Of a DNA stretch of 38,884 nucleotides, positions 25,966 through 34,770 are shown piece after piece; position 1 is the first letter of the stretch; every line of letters begins with the position of its first letter. The notes under the pieces are model-generated. The model did no database searches. It was not told the origin of the DNA and saw only the letters and a list, made by a program, of their open reading frames with translations. The position numbers and the translations under genes are program-made. Origin of the DNA: Flavobacteriaceae bacterium (lineage in GTDB: Bacteria; Bacteroidota; Bacteroidia; Flavobacteriales; Flavobacteriaceae); the NCBI GenBank assembly GCA_002707745.1, contig PANU01000024.1, positions 1 to 38,884 on the forward strand. Reading direction: 5' to 3'.

Positions 25966-26122
25966 GAGTGTGTTTATTTATTGGGAAGTCAAGGAGTAAA
26001 AATACTATTTCTTTGGGGTTACAACAACCAGAAACGAGGTGGAATTGAAGTTTTTGTTAACAGGAGCTTTTCCATGTATAAAGTAAGCAAGAGGCTGTGT
26101 ACAAGATCATTTTCGAATCAAT

Positions 26123-26193
26123 TTGTCACACTGAGCTTGTCGAAGTGCACGTATCTTACTCAACAAAAATCTTCGACAGGCTCAGATTGACAA
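26123..26193. repeat. Inverted repeat of the CTGAGC(C/T)TGTCGAAG family
   Basis: Two 23-nt arms (26123-26145 and 26171-26193) read TTGTCA...CTGAGCTTGTCGAAG and its near-perfect complement CTTCGACAGGCTCAG...TGACAA, with a 25-nt loop. It lies between recA and the T9SS-protein gene, both on the minus strand. It can form a large hairpin and may act as a terminator of the T9SS gene, but has no clear T-run. Related copies at 13883 and 1848. Confidence 0.75.
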
Positions 26194-26245
26194 GAAACAG
26201 TGTGTCTAAAGAGCTTTCCGAAAAGATAAAGTTAGTTGTACCTTG

Positions 26246-26956
26246 TTACTTTTTCACAAACTTAGCAGTAAATTGTTTCTCCGTATCACTTTCAGCTTTT
26301 AGGAAATAAACGCCTGCTTGTAAATTGCCGGTATCTATTGTTGGGTTGTTTTGCTGAAATTTAAGCGACATTACCTCTTGTCCTTGCAGGTTGAAGATTG
26401 TGACGGTTTTAAAAATTTCAGTAGTTGAATGTATATGAAGCACATCCATAACAGGATTGGGAAACACTGAAAGAGAAGGTGACGCTACCTCATTAATAGC
26501 TAAAGTTTCATCCCCGTAAAGGGCGGTATCACCGTTTACATTGCTGATTAAGAGGGATAAAGCACCTCCCGAGTCTGTTATTTCGTAAGCAAAAGGGTTT
26601 TTAATACCAGTGCCATCTTCAAAAAAACTATAATATTCGCTAGTAAAATTTATATTATCAATATCAATACAAGTTCCACCTAACTCCACAACGCTTAATG
26701 CCTCAAATTCATCATCCATAGTACTGTATAGTACCTCTATGCCAAAAGCATCACAATAGCCTGTGCTTATTGTAGGTGGCTCCAAAAAAAAGTTTGTTTC
26801 ATCATATTCGATAAACTCTGTGTTTGGCGGAAAAATATCATTAGTATCTATTGTAAGCTTTTGGAGATACCACGTTGTTTCAAATAATTGTGGATCTTGG
26901 GCAACTAAAGCTTTAGAACATAGTGCAATAACTACAAGAAATAATTTTTTTTTCAT
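26246..26956 (-). CDS. Small secreted protein with T9SS sorting domain
   Basis: 236 residues. A signal peptide (MKKKLFLVVIALCSKALVAQ) is followed by a beta-rich domain of about 130 residues beginning FETTWYLQKLTID, which resembles lipocalin/META-type domains of flavobacterial secreted proteins; this is a weak assignment. From about residue 158 a type A T9SS tail is plain: LSVFPNPVMDVLHI, NLQGQEVMSL, AGVYFLKAESD, ending AKFVKK. It should reach the cell surface through the Por secretion system. A TACCTTTA string (26987-26980), one base off the -7 consensus, lies 24 bp upstream. Function unknown. Confidence 0.8.
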   Translation of the reverse strand: MKKKLFLVVIALCSKALVAQDPQLFETTWYLQKLTIDTNDIFPPNTEFIEYDETNFFLEPPTISTGYCDAFGIEVLYSTMDDEFEALSVVELGGTCIDIDNINFTSEYYSFFEDGTGIKNPFAYEITDSGGALSLLISNVNGDTALYGDETLAINEVASPSLSVFPNPVMDVLHIHSTTEIFKTVTIFNLQGQEVMSLKFQQNNPTIDTGNLQAGVYFLKAESDTEKQFTAKFVKK

Positions 26957-27016
26957 ACCTCAAAAGGTTTATTTAGGATTAAAGGTAAAAAATAATCTTT
27001 TCATAAATTTCATAAA

Positions 27017-27047
27017 TTGCTATATCAACAAGGGTTTAGTACCTTTG
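27017..27047 (+). promoter_or_regulatory. Bacteroidota promoter TTG-N20-TACCTTTG for trhO
   Basis: TTG at 27017-27019, a 20-bp spacer, and an exact TAnnTTTG at 27040-27047, 42 bp before the trhO ATG. The 20-bp spacing is the same as at 19387-19417. Confidence 0.8.
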
Positions 27048-27089
27048 CCTCTCAAATCAATTCTTGTAACACCCTAAAATTAGTATAGC

Positions 27090-28121
27090 ATGCAACTGTA
27101 CAATAAAATGAGTGCGAAAGAACGGGCCGCCATGCTGGAAGAAGCCGGCGAAGAGCGTTTAACCCTTTCTTTTTACCAATACGCCAAGCTAGGCAATCCA
27201 GAACTTTTTAGAAATCACCTTTATGTGGCTTGGGACGCGTTGGCTGTGCTGGGGCGTATTTATGTGGCGCACGAAGGGATTAACGCACAACTCTCTGTGC
27301 CTGCACATAATTTTGAAGCTTTTAAAAATTTCCTCGACGGAATTTATTTCTTAGAAAATGTACGCTTAAACATAGCTATTGAGCACGACCTAAAATCTTT
27401 TTTAAAGCTGAAAGTAAAAGTGCGTGATAAAATTGTAGCAGACGGATTAAACGACGACACCTTCGACGTTACCAATAAAGGCATTCACGTAGATGCCGAA
27501 GGGTTTAATAAGCTCCTTGAAGACCCCGACACCGTGCTGGTAGATATGCGCAACCATTACGAAAGTGAGATTGGCCATTTTAAAGGTGCTGTTACGCCAG
27601 ATGTAGATACGTTCCGGGATAGTCTGGATATTATTGAAGCAGACCTAAAAGACCACAAAGAAGATAAAAAACTCGTGATGTACTGCACCGGTGGCATCCG
27701 TTGCGAAAAAGCAAGTGCGTATTACAAGCACAAGGGTTTTAAGAATGTGTTTCAGCTGGAAGGTGGTATTATTGAATATGCCCGGCAAGTCGAGAATAAG
27801 GGCTTAGAAAATAAATTCCTTGGAAAAAATTTTGTGTTCGATCACCGTCGCGGCGAGCGCATTTCAGAAGACATCATAGCCCATTGCCACCAATGTGGCG
27901 AACCGTGCGACACACATGTAAACTGTGCTAACGAAGCCTGCCATTTGTTATTTATACAGTGTGAAAAGTGTGCTCAAGCCATGGAACAATGTTGTTCTGC
28001 GGAGTGTCAGGAAATTATTCAACTTCCTTATGAAGAACAAAAGAAACTTCGTAGCGGCCAACACAATAGCAATAAAATTTTCAAAAAAGGACGCAGCGAA
28101 AAACTAAAGTTTAAAAAATGA
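27090..28121 (+). CDS. trhO: tRNA uridine(34) hydroxylase TrhO (rhodanese-family, UPF0176)
   Basis: 343 residues, close to E. coli YceA/TrhO, which hydroxylates U34 in certain tRNAs using oxygen as a first step to 5-(carboxy)methoxyuridine. The N-terminal domain (about 1-125) has the acylphosphatase-like fold with HEGINAQLS (61-69). The rhodanese domain (about 130-240) has the active-site loop YCTGGIRCEK (198-207) with Cys199 and Cys205. The C-terminus (about 268-315) is cysteine-rich (CHQCGEPC, CEKCAQ, CCSAEC), likely binding zinc. It is a single transcription unit from a clear promoter; it is followed by a palindrome (28144-28157) and the 184-bp repeats. Confidence 0.94.
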   Translation: MQLYNKMSAKERAAMLEEAGEERLTLSFYQYAKLGNPELFRNHLYVAWDALAVLGRIYVAHEGINAQLSVPAHNFEAFKNFLDGIYFLENVRLNIAIEHDLKSFLKLKVKVRDKIVADGLNDDTFDVTNKGIHVDAEGFNKLLEDPDTVLVDMRNHYESEIGHFKGAVTPDVDTFRDSLDIIEADLKDHKEDKKLVMYCTGGIRCEKASAYYKHKGFKNVFQLEGGIIEYARQVENKGLENKFLGKNFVFDHRRGERISEDIIAHCHQCGEPCDTHVNCANEACHLLFIQCEKCAQAMEQCCSAECQEIIQLPYEEQKKLRSGQHNSNKIFKKGRSEKLKFKK

Positions 28122-28163
28122 TGCAAGAAACATGAGCCAGGAACCAAGACGTCTTGGCTCTTG

Positions 28164-28618
28164 TAGTGAGCATAGCAAACGGTCCTGCTTCCCTTTAGTC
28201 CTTTTCAATTCGTTGCTCAAAATTTGTCCCTCGTACTTCGTTATGCTGCGGTTCGATATTCGATATTCATTTTTTAGTTCAAAAATCAGCAATCAACAAT
28301 CAACAATCGTTAATTGAAATTAGCTCTTCCTTTTGTCTTGTTTCGTGTAGTGAGCATAGCAAACGGTCCTGCTTCCCTTTAGTTCTTTTCAATTCGTTGC
28401 TCAAAATTTGTCCCTTGTGCTTCGTTATGCTTCGGTTCGATATTCGATATTCATTTTTTAGTTCAAAAATCTGCAATCAACAATCAAAATCGTTAATTGA
28501 AATTAGCTCTTCCTTTTGTCTTGTTTCGTGTAGTGAGCATAGCGAGCGGTCCTGCCTCCCTTTAGTCCTTTTCAATTCGTTGCTCAAAATTCGTTCTTCG
28601 TAATTCGTCCCTCGTGCT
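28164..28618. repeat. Three tandem copies of a ~184-bp non-coding repeat
   Basis: Unit 1 is 28164-28347 (184 bp), unit 2 28348-28530 (183 bp), unit 3 28531-28618 (truncated, more diverged). Each begins TAGTGAGCATAGC, followed by GGTCCTGC, CCCTTTAGT, TTTTCAATTCGTTGCTC, then (units 1-2) GTTCGATATTCGATATTC and CGTTAATTGAAATTAGCTC. The units differ by single-base changes and small indels. Short reading frames here are translations of the repeat and lack support as genes. The region has no promoter or terminator I can recognise. Confidence 0.92.
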
Positions 28619-28663
28619 TTTATTTAATATCTTTACCTATTAAAACGTTTGTTTAATTTTCGA

Positions 28664-28763
28664 GAGGTGTACTCATAGAAAAGCACTAACAATGTCTGGT
28701 TGAGCGCAGTTAAAACCTATTTTAACTGCGAAATTTTAACGAGTGATACGCTTTTCTCACCTC
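28664..28763 (+). ncRNA. Candidate structured RNA with 6S-like architecture
   Basis: The spacer before ricT can fold into one long hairpin. Closing stem: GAGGTG (28664-28669) with CACCTC (28758-28763), a 7-nt bulge, then AGAAAAGC (28677-28684) with GCTTTTCT (28750-28757). Central bubble: 20 nt on the left (28685-28704), 19 nt on the right (28731-28749). Terminal hairpin: 11 bp, 28705-28715 with 28720-28730, loop CCTA. Closing stem, large central bubble and terminal stem is the architecture of 6S RNA, and flavobacterial 6S RNAs are about this short. Alternatives are a cis-acting leader of ricT or another flavobacterial RNA motif. No clear promoter was found. Confidence 0.45.
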
Positions 28764-28781
28764 CTTTATATATAAAATAAT

Positions 28782-30041
28782 ATGGGCTGTACCAGCTGTG
28801 CCACAGGCGCCAACGGACAGCCAAAGGGTTGCAAGAACAATGGTACTTGCGGCACCGATGGCTGTAATAAATTAACGGTGTTCGATTGGCTTTCCAATAT
28901 GTCGCTTCCTGGTAATCAGGAGCCGTTTAATGCAGTGGAAGTTCGTTTTAAGAACGGCCGCAAACATTTTTATCAGAATCCAGATAAACTCTCACTATCT
29001 ATTGGTGACACTGTAGCAACAGAAGCCTCACCAGGTCATGATATTGGGATGGTAACCCTTACAGGCGAATTAGTGCGGGTACAAATGAAAAAGAAAAAGG
29101 AACTTATAGATGTTCCTGCACTCCCAAAAATATACCGAAAAGCCACCCAGAAAGATATTGATGTTTGGCAGGAATGTAGAGACCGCGAAGCCGATATCCA
29201 GAAAAGATCCCGTGAAATAGCCATCCGTTTAGGTTTGCAAATGAAACTGAGCGATATTGAATTTCAGGGTGACGGCTCTAAAGCTATTTTTTACTACACA
29301 GCTGAAGAACGTGTAGATTTTCGGCAACTTATTAAAGAATTTGCGCGTACGTTTAACACGCGCATTGAAATGAAACAAGTGGGGCTCCGGCAGGAGGCTG
29401 CGCGTCTGGGCGGGATTGGCTCCTGTGGGCGTGAGTTGTGCTGTTCTACCTGGTTAACCGATTTCAGGTCTGTGAATACTTCAGCCGCCAGGTACCAGCA
29501 ACTGAGTTTAAATCCGCAAAAACTGGCAGGACAATGTGGGAAGTTAAAATGTTGCCTTAATTACGAACTAGACACCTATCTGGAAGCATTGGCTGAATTC
29601 CCTAAGAGCGATGTAAAGCTAAAGACCGAAAAAGGAAATGCTTATTGCCAGAAAATTGATATTTTTAAAGGGCTAATGTGGTTTGTCTATGAAAAGGACG
29701 GAATGAACTGGCATACGTTAAAAGTTGAAAAGGTAAACGAAATTATTGCCATTAATAAAAAAGGGAAGGCAGTAACCAGTCTTGAAGAATATATTGAAGA
29801 CGTAGGAGTTTCCAGTGAAAAAGTGTTTAGCGATGTGGTTGGTCAGGACAGCCTTACTAGATTTGACAGGCCTAAGCGGTCTAAAAACAACAGAAAAAAG
29901 AAAAGCAGTGGCAGCCAAAAAAATCGCAATAAAAAAAATACGCGAGGGAAAGGTGGAAAGCAAAAACAAGGAAATACTTCAAATATGGGAACACAAAACA
30001 AAAAAAGGAACCCTAAACGAAAGCCGAAAAATAATGCGTAA
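28782..30041 (+). CDS. ricT: RicT-like PSP1-domain protein (YaaT family)
   Basis: 419 residues. The N-terminus is a cysteine cluster (Cys3, 6, 17, 23, 28); the PSP1 domain spans about 50-235, with the conserved RQEAARLGGIGSCGRELCCS (Cys215, 220, 221) and GQCGKLKCCLNYE (Cys252, 257, 258). In Bacillus, RicT with RicA and RicF carries Fe-S clusters and affects RNA processing and phosphorelay signalling; in Bacteroidota the role is not settled. The last ~55 residues are an unusual, very basic tail rich in K, R, N, S and Q, probably disordered and nucleic-acid binding. The ORF overlaps gldH by 8 bp (ATGCGTAA). The structured leader at 28664-28763 lies directly upstream. Confidence 0.92.
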   Translation: MGCTSCATGANGQPKGCKNNGTCGTDGCNKLTVFDWLSNMSLPGNQEPFNAVEVRFKNGRKHFYQNPDKLSLSIGDTVATEASPGHDIGMVTLTGELVRVQMKKKKELIDVPALPKIYRKATQKDIDVWQECRDREADIQKRSREIAIRLGLQMKLSDIEFQGDGSKAIFYYTAEERVDFRQLIKEFARTFNTRIEMKQVGLRQEAARLGGIGSCGRELCCSTWLTDFRSVNTSAARYQQLSLNPQKLAGQCGKLKCCLNYELDTYLEALAEFPKSDVKLKTEKGNAYCQKIDIFKGLMWFVYEKDGMNWHTLKVEKVNEIIAINKKGKAVTSLEEYIEDVGVSSEKVFSDVVGQDSLTRFDRPKRSKNNRKKKSSGSQKNRNKKNTRGKGGKQKQGNTSNMGTQNKKRNPKRKPKNNA

Positions 30042-30522
30042 TTTTTTTGTAGCATTGAATATTTTGGTGGTTTTCTCCTCCTGCGATAGCAATGTAGTTT
30101 GGAGTGAAACCCAGTCTATGGAAGGTGTTTGGAATAAAGATCGAGACGTGGTCTTTACGCTAGAAGCTCCAGATTCTTTACAAAAATTTAATATTTTTAT
30201 TAACCTTCGTAATACAAACGAATATCCATTTAACAACCTGTTTTTAATTGCTGCCATCGAATTTCCACACGGAAAAACCATTACAGATACCTTGGAATAC
30301 AAAATGGCGTACCCTAATGGCGAATGGATGGGTGAGGGTATAGGTAGTGTTAAAGAGAACAAATTATGGTTTCGGGAGAACATCCGGTTTTCAGAAAGTG
30401 GAAATTATAACATAATTCTAACACAGGCAGTGCGCAATAATGGAGAAACAGAGGGCGTTAGCCAATTACCCGGCATTACCGATGTAGGAATAAGTATTGA
30501 ACAAGCGACACAATCCCCTTAA
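30034..30522 (+). CDS. gldH: Gliding motility lipoprotein GldH
   Basis: 162 residues from the ATG at 30034, with a lipoprotein signal MRNFFVALNILVVFSSC (lipid-bearing Cys17). The mature part matches the GldH family: NVVWSETQSMEGVWNKDRDV near the start, FNIFINLRNTNEYPFNNLFL, LEYKMAYPNGEWMGEGIGSV. In Flavobacterium johnsoniae GldH is needed for gliding and is linked to the T9SS machinery. A longer in-frame reading back to 29815 lies inside ricT and lacks a signal peptide in its extension, so it is rejected. It overlaps ricT by 8 bp and is followed after 2 bp by the PBP1A gene; this ricT-gldH-PBP order is common in the family (recalled knowledge). Confidence 0.95.
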   Translation: MRNFFVALNILVVFSSCDSNVVWSETQSMEGVWNKDRDVVFTLEAPDSLQKFNIFINLRNTNEYPFNNLFLIAAIEFPHGKTITDTLEYKMAYPNGEWMGEGIGSVKENKLWFRENIRFSESGNYNIILTQAVRNNGETEGVSQLPGITDVGISIEQATQSP

Positions 30523-30524
30523 GT

Positions 30525-32843
30525 ATGGCAACTACAAAAAAAACAAAAAAGAAGAGCAAGCAAGATCCAAATAAGAAGCACGCTAAAACGGTATGGTTTA
30601 TTTTAGGCGGAGGGGTGTTTTTGATATTTCTTGTGTTTTTATTTGCTTCATGGGGACTTTTTGGGAGTCTTCCAGATGAAACAAGTCTAGAAAATCCGGA
30701 AAAAGACCTGGCAACTCAAATAGTTTCAACCGACGGGAAAGTAATAGGGAAGTTTTTTAAAGACAATCGTACCCCCGTGCAGTATGAAGACCTGCCAGAC
30801 CATTTGGTAAATGCTTTAATTGCTACAGAGGATGTTCGTTTTTATGATCACTCCGGAATAGATGCCAAAGGCTCGGTCCGGGCGTTTGCTTTTTTGGGCA
30901 CCAGAGGTGGTGCCAGTACCATTACACAACAATTAGCAAAACAGTTTTTTACAGATCAGGTTTCAAAAAATAAATTTCAACGTGGAATTCAGAAAATAAA
31001 AGAATGGGTTATCGCTACACGTTTGGAACGTAGGTATACCAAAGAAGAAATTATTACCATGTATTTTAATACCTACGATTTTTTAAATCTTGCCATAGGT
31101 ATTGAAAGTGCGGCAAATATTTATTTCGATAAACCACCATCACAATTAACCACAGCAGAGTCTGCAATGCTGGTAGGGATGTTTAAAAACTCCTCTTTGT
31201 ACAACCCCGTTCGTAACCCGGTAGGGGTTAAAAACCGAAGAAACGTGGTGCTCGCACAAATGGAAAAATACGATTTCATATCTGAACAGGTGAAGGATTC
31301 GCTACAAGCCCTTCCTTTAAATGTGAAATTTACCCCGCAAGACCATAATGAAGGGTTAGCGACGTATTTCCGTGAATACGTTCGCGGGTATATGAAAGAT
31401 TGGGCAAAGGAAAACCCAAAGCCCGATGGTAGTTTTTATAACATAGACAGTGACGGAATGAAGGTGTTTGTAACCTTGGATTCAAAAATGCAGGAGTATG
31501 CTGAAGATGCTATGGTAAAACACATGATTAATCTGCAAAAAGAATTCGATAAGCAGAACGAAAAAAACAAAACTGCACCTTTCCGCGATATAACTAAAGA
31601 AGAAACAGCCAGCATTATGAATGCCGGGATGCGCCGAAGTGATCGGTGGAGAGAACTGGAAAAACAAGGTAAGACTGAAAAGGAAATTATAGCCAGCTTC
31701 AAGAAAAAAACGAAAATGCGCATTTTTACCTGGGAGAACAAAGAACGTTATATAGATACTGTTATGACTCCTATGGATTCACTGCGCTATTACAAAAGCA
31801 TTTTGCGTGCAGGAATGATGTCTATGGATCCTACCACGGGCGAAGTAAAAGCATGGGTTGGTGGAGCAGATTATAAGAACTTTAAATACGATATGGTAAA
31901 AACAGGGCAGCGCCAAATAGGCTCTACCTTTAAACCGTTTGTGTATGCTACGGCCATAGATCAGATGCACATGTCCCCTTGTGATACCTTGCCCAATACC
32001 CCCTACACCATCGAGCAGGGCAAGTACGGATTGCTAAAACCATGGACCCCAAAAAATGCTGGTGGTGGCTATGGCGGAATGTTAAACTTAAAACAAGCCC
32101 TTGCACAATCGGTCAACACCGTTACTGCAAGACTTATTGATAGAGTAGGTCCTAAACCCGTGATAGATTTAATTGAAAAAATGGGTGTGGATATTAGCGA
32201 TGTACCCGAAGCACCTTCCATTGCATTAGGAACACCAGATGTTACCTTGTATGAAATGGTAGGAGCCTATAGCACCTTTGCCAATGAGGGCGTGTACATA
32301 AAACCAACATTAATTACACGGATAGAAGATAAAAATGGAACTGTTTTATTTCAAAACGTACCAGAAACAAGAGATGTAATTAGTGATGAAACGGCTTATG
32401 TAACCTTAAGTTTAATGGAAGGGGTTACACAGTCGGGTTCTGGCTCCCGTTTAAGAGGAACCTGGCGCAGTACTAAACTATATAAAGATGTGGTTACTGG
32501 ATATCCGTACGATTTTAAGAACCCGATAGCAGGAAAAACAGGAACTACTCAAAACAACAGTGATGGATGGTTTATGGGTATAGTCCCTAATCTGGTGACC
32601 GGCGTCTGGGTGGGAGGAGAAGATAGAGCCACCCACTTTGGGAGTACGTCATACGGGCAAGGAGCCACTATGGCATTACCCATTTGGGGCATGTATATGA
32701 AAAGTTGCTATGCTAACGAAGAATTAAATATTTCAACCGACGGATTTAAAAAACCAAAAGATCTATCTATAATCACAGATTGTAGCGATTATAAAAACAA
32801 TGGTCCCGATGATGACAATATTCCAGACGAATTCGATTTTTAA
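30525..32843 (+). CDS. Bifunctional penicillin-binding protein 1A (transglycosylase/transpeptidase)
   Basis: 772 residues, class A PBP. A Lys-rich cytoplasmic N-terminus, one membrane anchor (about 23-44, [20 protein letters not shown]), then the GT51 glycosyltransferase domain with catalytic Glu102 in [14 protein letters not shown] and the second motif [14 protein letters not shown] (128-141), and a transpeptidase domain with SxxK = STFK (467-470), SxN = SVN (529-531) and KTGT (671-674). It polymerises and cross-links peptidoglycan in the periplasm and is a beta-lactam target. The sequence ends in an acidic tail ([11 protein letters not shown]). It lies 2 bp after gldH and 11 bp before scoA. 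Confidence 0.96.
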   Translation: MATTKKTKKKSKQDPNKKHAKTVWFILGGGVFLIFLVFLFASWGLFGSLPDETSLENPEKDLATQIVSTDGKVIGKFFKDNRTPVQYEDLPDHLVNALIATEDVRFYDHSGIDAKGSVRAFAFLGTRGGASTITQQLAKQFFTDQVSKNKFQRGIQKIKEWVIATRLERRYTKEEIITMYFNTYDFLNLAIGIESAANIYFDKPPSQLTTAESAMLVGMFKNSSLYNPVRNPVGVKNRRNVVLAQMEKYDFISEQVKDSLQALPLNVKFTPQDHNEGLATYFREYVRGYMKDWAKENPKPDGSFYNIDSDGMKVFVTLDSKMQEYAEDAMVKHMINLQKEFDKQNEKNKTAPFRDITKEETASIMNAGMRRSDRWRELEKQGKTEKEIIASFKKKTKMRIFTWENKERYIDTVMTPMDSLRYYKSILRAGMMSMDPTTGEVKAWVGGADYKNFKYDMVKTGQRQIGSTFKPFVYATAIDQMHMSPCDTLPNTPYTIEQGKYGLLKPWTPKNAGGGYGGMLNLKQALAQSVNTVTARLIDRVGPKPVIDLIEKMGVDISDVPEAPSIALGTPDVTLYEMVGAYSTFANEGVYIKPTLITRIEDKNGTVLFQNVPETRDVISDETAYVTLSLMEGVTQSGSGSRLRGTWRSTKLYKDVVTGYPYDFKNPIAGKTGTTQNNSDGWFMGIVPNLVTGVWVGGEDRATHFGSTSYGQGATMALPIWGMYMKSCYANEELNISTDGFKKPKDLSIITDCSDYKNNGPDDDNIPDEFDF

Positions 32844-32854
32844 TATATGAAACT

Positions 32855-33553
32855 ATGATTAACAAAACAGTAGCCAACGTAACCGAAGCTTGCAAAGGCG
32901 TAGCAGATGGAATGACTTTTATGCTGGGCGGATTTGGCCTTAGCGGAATTCCGGAAAACGCCATTGCCGAATTGGTACGATTAAATGTAAAAGATGTGAC
33001 TTGTATTTCAAACAATGCAGGGGTAGACGATTTTGGCTTGGGATTATTACTTCAGAAAAAACAAATCAAAAAAATGATTTCGTCCTACGTTGGCGAAAAT
33101 GCCGAATTTGAACGGCAAATGCTAAGTGGAGAGCTGGATGTAGAATTAATCCCACAAGGAACCTTGGCACAACGAGCACGCGCCGCACAAAGTGGTATTC
33201 CGGCATTTTATACTCCAGCAGGATATGGTACTGAAGTAGCCGAAGGAAAGGAAAGCAGGGAATTTAATGGCAAAATGCACATTTTAGAGCATGCTTTTAA
33301 AGCAGATTTCGCTTTTGTAAAAGCCTGGAAAGGCGATGAGGCCGGAAATTTAATTTTTAAAGGAACCGCACGCAATTTTAACCCAAATATGTGTGGCGCA
33401 GCAACTATAACTGTTGCTGAGGTGGAGGAATTAGTGGAAGTTGGAACCTTAGATCCAAACGAAATACACATACCTGGAATATTTGTACAACGAATTTTTC
33501 AGGGAGATACATACGAGAAGAGAATAGAACAACGAACCGTAAGACAAAAATGA
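32855..33553 (+). CDS. scoA: 3-oxoacid CoA-transferase subunit A
   Basis: 232 residues. Together with subunit B it moves CoA from succinyl-CoA to acetoacetate (or related acids) in ketone-body use. The glycine-rich N-terminal motif [15 protein letters not shown] (about 23-37) and [11 protein letters not shown] (about 126-136) identify the alpha subunit; length is normal. It begins 11 bp after the PBP gene. In most bacteria scoA is followed within a few bases by scoB; here they are 536 bp apart, separated by a four-helix-bundle gene in an inverted-repeat-bounded unit. Confidence 0.95.
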   Translation: MINKTVANVTEACKGVADGMTFMLGGFGLSGIPENAIAELVRLNVKDVTCISNNAGVDDFGLGLLLQKKQIKKMISSYVGENAEFERQMLSGELDVELIPQGTLAQRARAAQSGIPAFYTPAGYGTEVAEGKESREFNGKMHILEHAFKADFAFVKAWKGDEAGNLIFKGTARNFNPNMCGAATITVAEVEELVEVGTLDPNEIHIPGIFVQRIFQGDTYEKRIEQRTVRQK

Positions 33554-33575
33554 TTTTTTAATTTGAAAAGGTGTC

Positions 33576-34081
33576 GATTTGAAAATTTGAAGATAAAGTT
33601 AAATTGAATAGTTGTATTTGAAAGATGTTTGTCAATTAATACTAGTAGCTAAATACAACCAAAATGAGGAATGATAAAGAGAATTTAATAGTTGATAAGA
33701 CTTTTTCCTACGCTTTAGAGATCATAGACTATACTGAAACAATACGATCATTGCATAAATACGAAATGGCTGCACAATTGTTTAAAAGCGGCACATCAAT
33801 TGGAGCGAATACTTGTGAAGCGCAAAATGCAGAGAGCAACGCAGATTTTATTCATAAATTTAAAACTGCAGCAAAAGAAGCGGATGAAACAGGTTATTGG
33901 GTACGATTGTGCAAAGCATCTAGACACTACCCAGATCCCCCAACAAAACTTAAAACAGAATTGGAAGCTATCATTAGAATCATATCAAAGATAATTAGCT
34001 CTAGTAAAAAGAAATAAAATCATTTTGACGCTTGAGAGATTTGAGAATTTTCAAATTGGCTCATCTTCAAATTTTCAAATC
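33576..34081. mobile_element. Inverted-repeat-bounded unit carrying a four-helix-bundle gene, between scoA and scoB
   Basis: A perfect 19-bp inverted repeat GATTTGAAAATTTGAAGAT (33576-33594) and its complement (34063-34081) enclose the four-helix-bundle gene. The arms are AT-rich; related ATTTGAAAA strings occur just outside the left arm (33561-33569) and just inside the right (34038-34056). No target-site duplication or transposase is visible, so a mobile unit is inferred from position and symmetry only; a simple repeat array around the gene is the alternative. Confidence 0.35.
33664..34017 (+). CDS. Four-helix-bundle protein (23S rRNA intervening-sequence protein family)
   Basis: 117 residues matching the family found inside intervening sequences of 23S rRNA and scattered in Bacteroidota genomes. 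Typical features are AAQLFKSGTSIGANTCEAQN (about 37-56), the family's KSGTSIGANT core, ADFIHKFKTAAKEADETGYW (about 60-79), and all-helical composition. The biochemical role is unknown; basic surfaces suggest RNA or DNA contact. It lies between scoA and scoB on the same strand, 110 bp after scoA and 72 bp before scoB, enclosed by the inverted repeats. Its spacers are very AT-rich, unlike the tight spacing in the rest of the operon. Confidence 0.9.
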   Translation: MRNDKENLIVDKTFSYALEIIDYTETIRSLHKYEMAAQLFKSGTSIGANTCEAQNAESNADFIHKFKTAAKEADETGYWVRLCKASRHYPDPPTKLKTELEAIIRIISKIISSSKKK

Positions 34082-34089
34082 TATTTATA

Positions 34090-34743
34090 ATGTTAACAAA
34101 AGAACAAATCGCACAACGCATCGCAAAAGAAGTTAAGAATGGCTATTACGTTAACTTAGGCATAGGTATTCCAACATTGGTAGCCAACTTTGTAAGAGAC
34201 GATATTGAAGTAGACTTTCAGAGTGAAAACGGTATTCTGGGCATGGGTCCATTTCCGTTTGAAGGGGAAGAAGATCCAGATTTAATTAATGCAGGAAAAC
34301 AAACCATTACCGCGTTGCCTGGCGCTTCTTTTTTCGACTCGGCTGTTAGCTTTTCTATGATTAGAGGCCAACACGTAGATCTTACTATTTTGGGTGCCAT
34401 GGAAGTAGCTCAAAATGGAGATATTGCCAATTGGAAAATCCCTGGAAAAATGGTAAAAGGAATGGGCGGCGCGATGGATTTGGTAGCCTCTGCCGAAAAT
34501 ATTATCGTAGCCATGATGCATACCAACCGTGCAGGCGAGTCTAAACTTCTTAAACAATGCTCCCTTCCGCTTACAGGAGTAAATTGCGTTAAAAAAATTG
34601 TAACAAATCTGGCTGTTATTGAAATAAAAGATGGTGCATTTCACTTATTGGAAAGAGCACCCGGGGTTTCGGTAGAAGAAATAAAAAAGGCAACCGAGGG
34701 TGACCTGATTCTACCAGAAAATGTTCCGGAGATGATTTTTTAA
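34090..34743 (+). CDS. scoB: 3-oxoacid CoA-transferase subunit B
   Basis: 217 residues, normal for the beta subunit. The catalytic glutamate that forms the enzyme-CoA thioester is Glu46 in FQSENGILGMGP (43-54). GIGIPTLVANF (24-34) and GAMDLVASAENIIVAMMHT are further family markers. It is separated from scoA by the inserted four-helix-bundle unit, so the two subunits may no longer be translated in tight coupling. A strong terminator follows. Confidence 0.95.
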   Translation: MLTKEQIAQRIAKEVKNGYYVNLGIGIPTLVANFVRDDIEVDFQSENGILGMGPFPFEGEEDPDLINAGKQTITALPGASFFDSAVSFSMIRGQHVDLTILGAMEVAQNGDIANWKIPGKMVKGMGGAMDLVASAENIIVAMMHTNRAGESKLLKQCSLPLTGVNCVKKIVTNLAVIEIKDGAFHLLERAPGVSVEEIKKATEGDLILPENVPEMIF

Positions 34744-34770
34744 CTCAAATTACAGTTTAAACACCAATAA

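Noticed and set aside
28132-28603. Two 60-68-codon open frames (28132-28317 and 28397-28603) with shared sequence
   Set aside because: They are the same frame of the 184-bp tandem repeat read twice; no start context, promoter or protein family supports them.
29815-30033. N-terminal extension of gldH inside ricT
   Set aside because: The extension has no signal peptide, while ATG 30034 gives a proper lipoprotein signal and normal GldH length.
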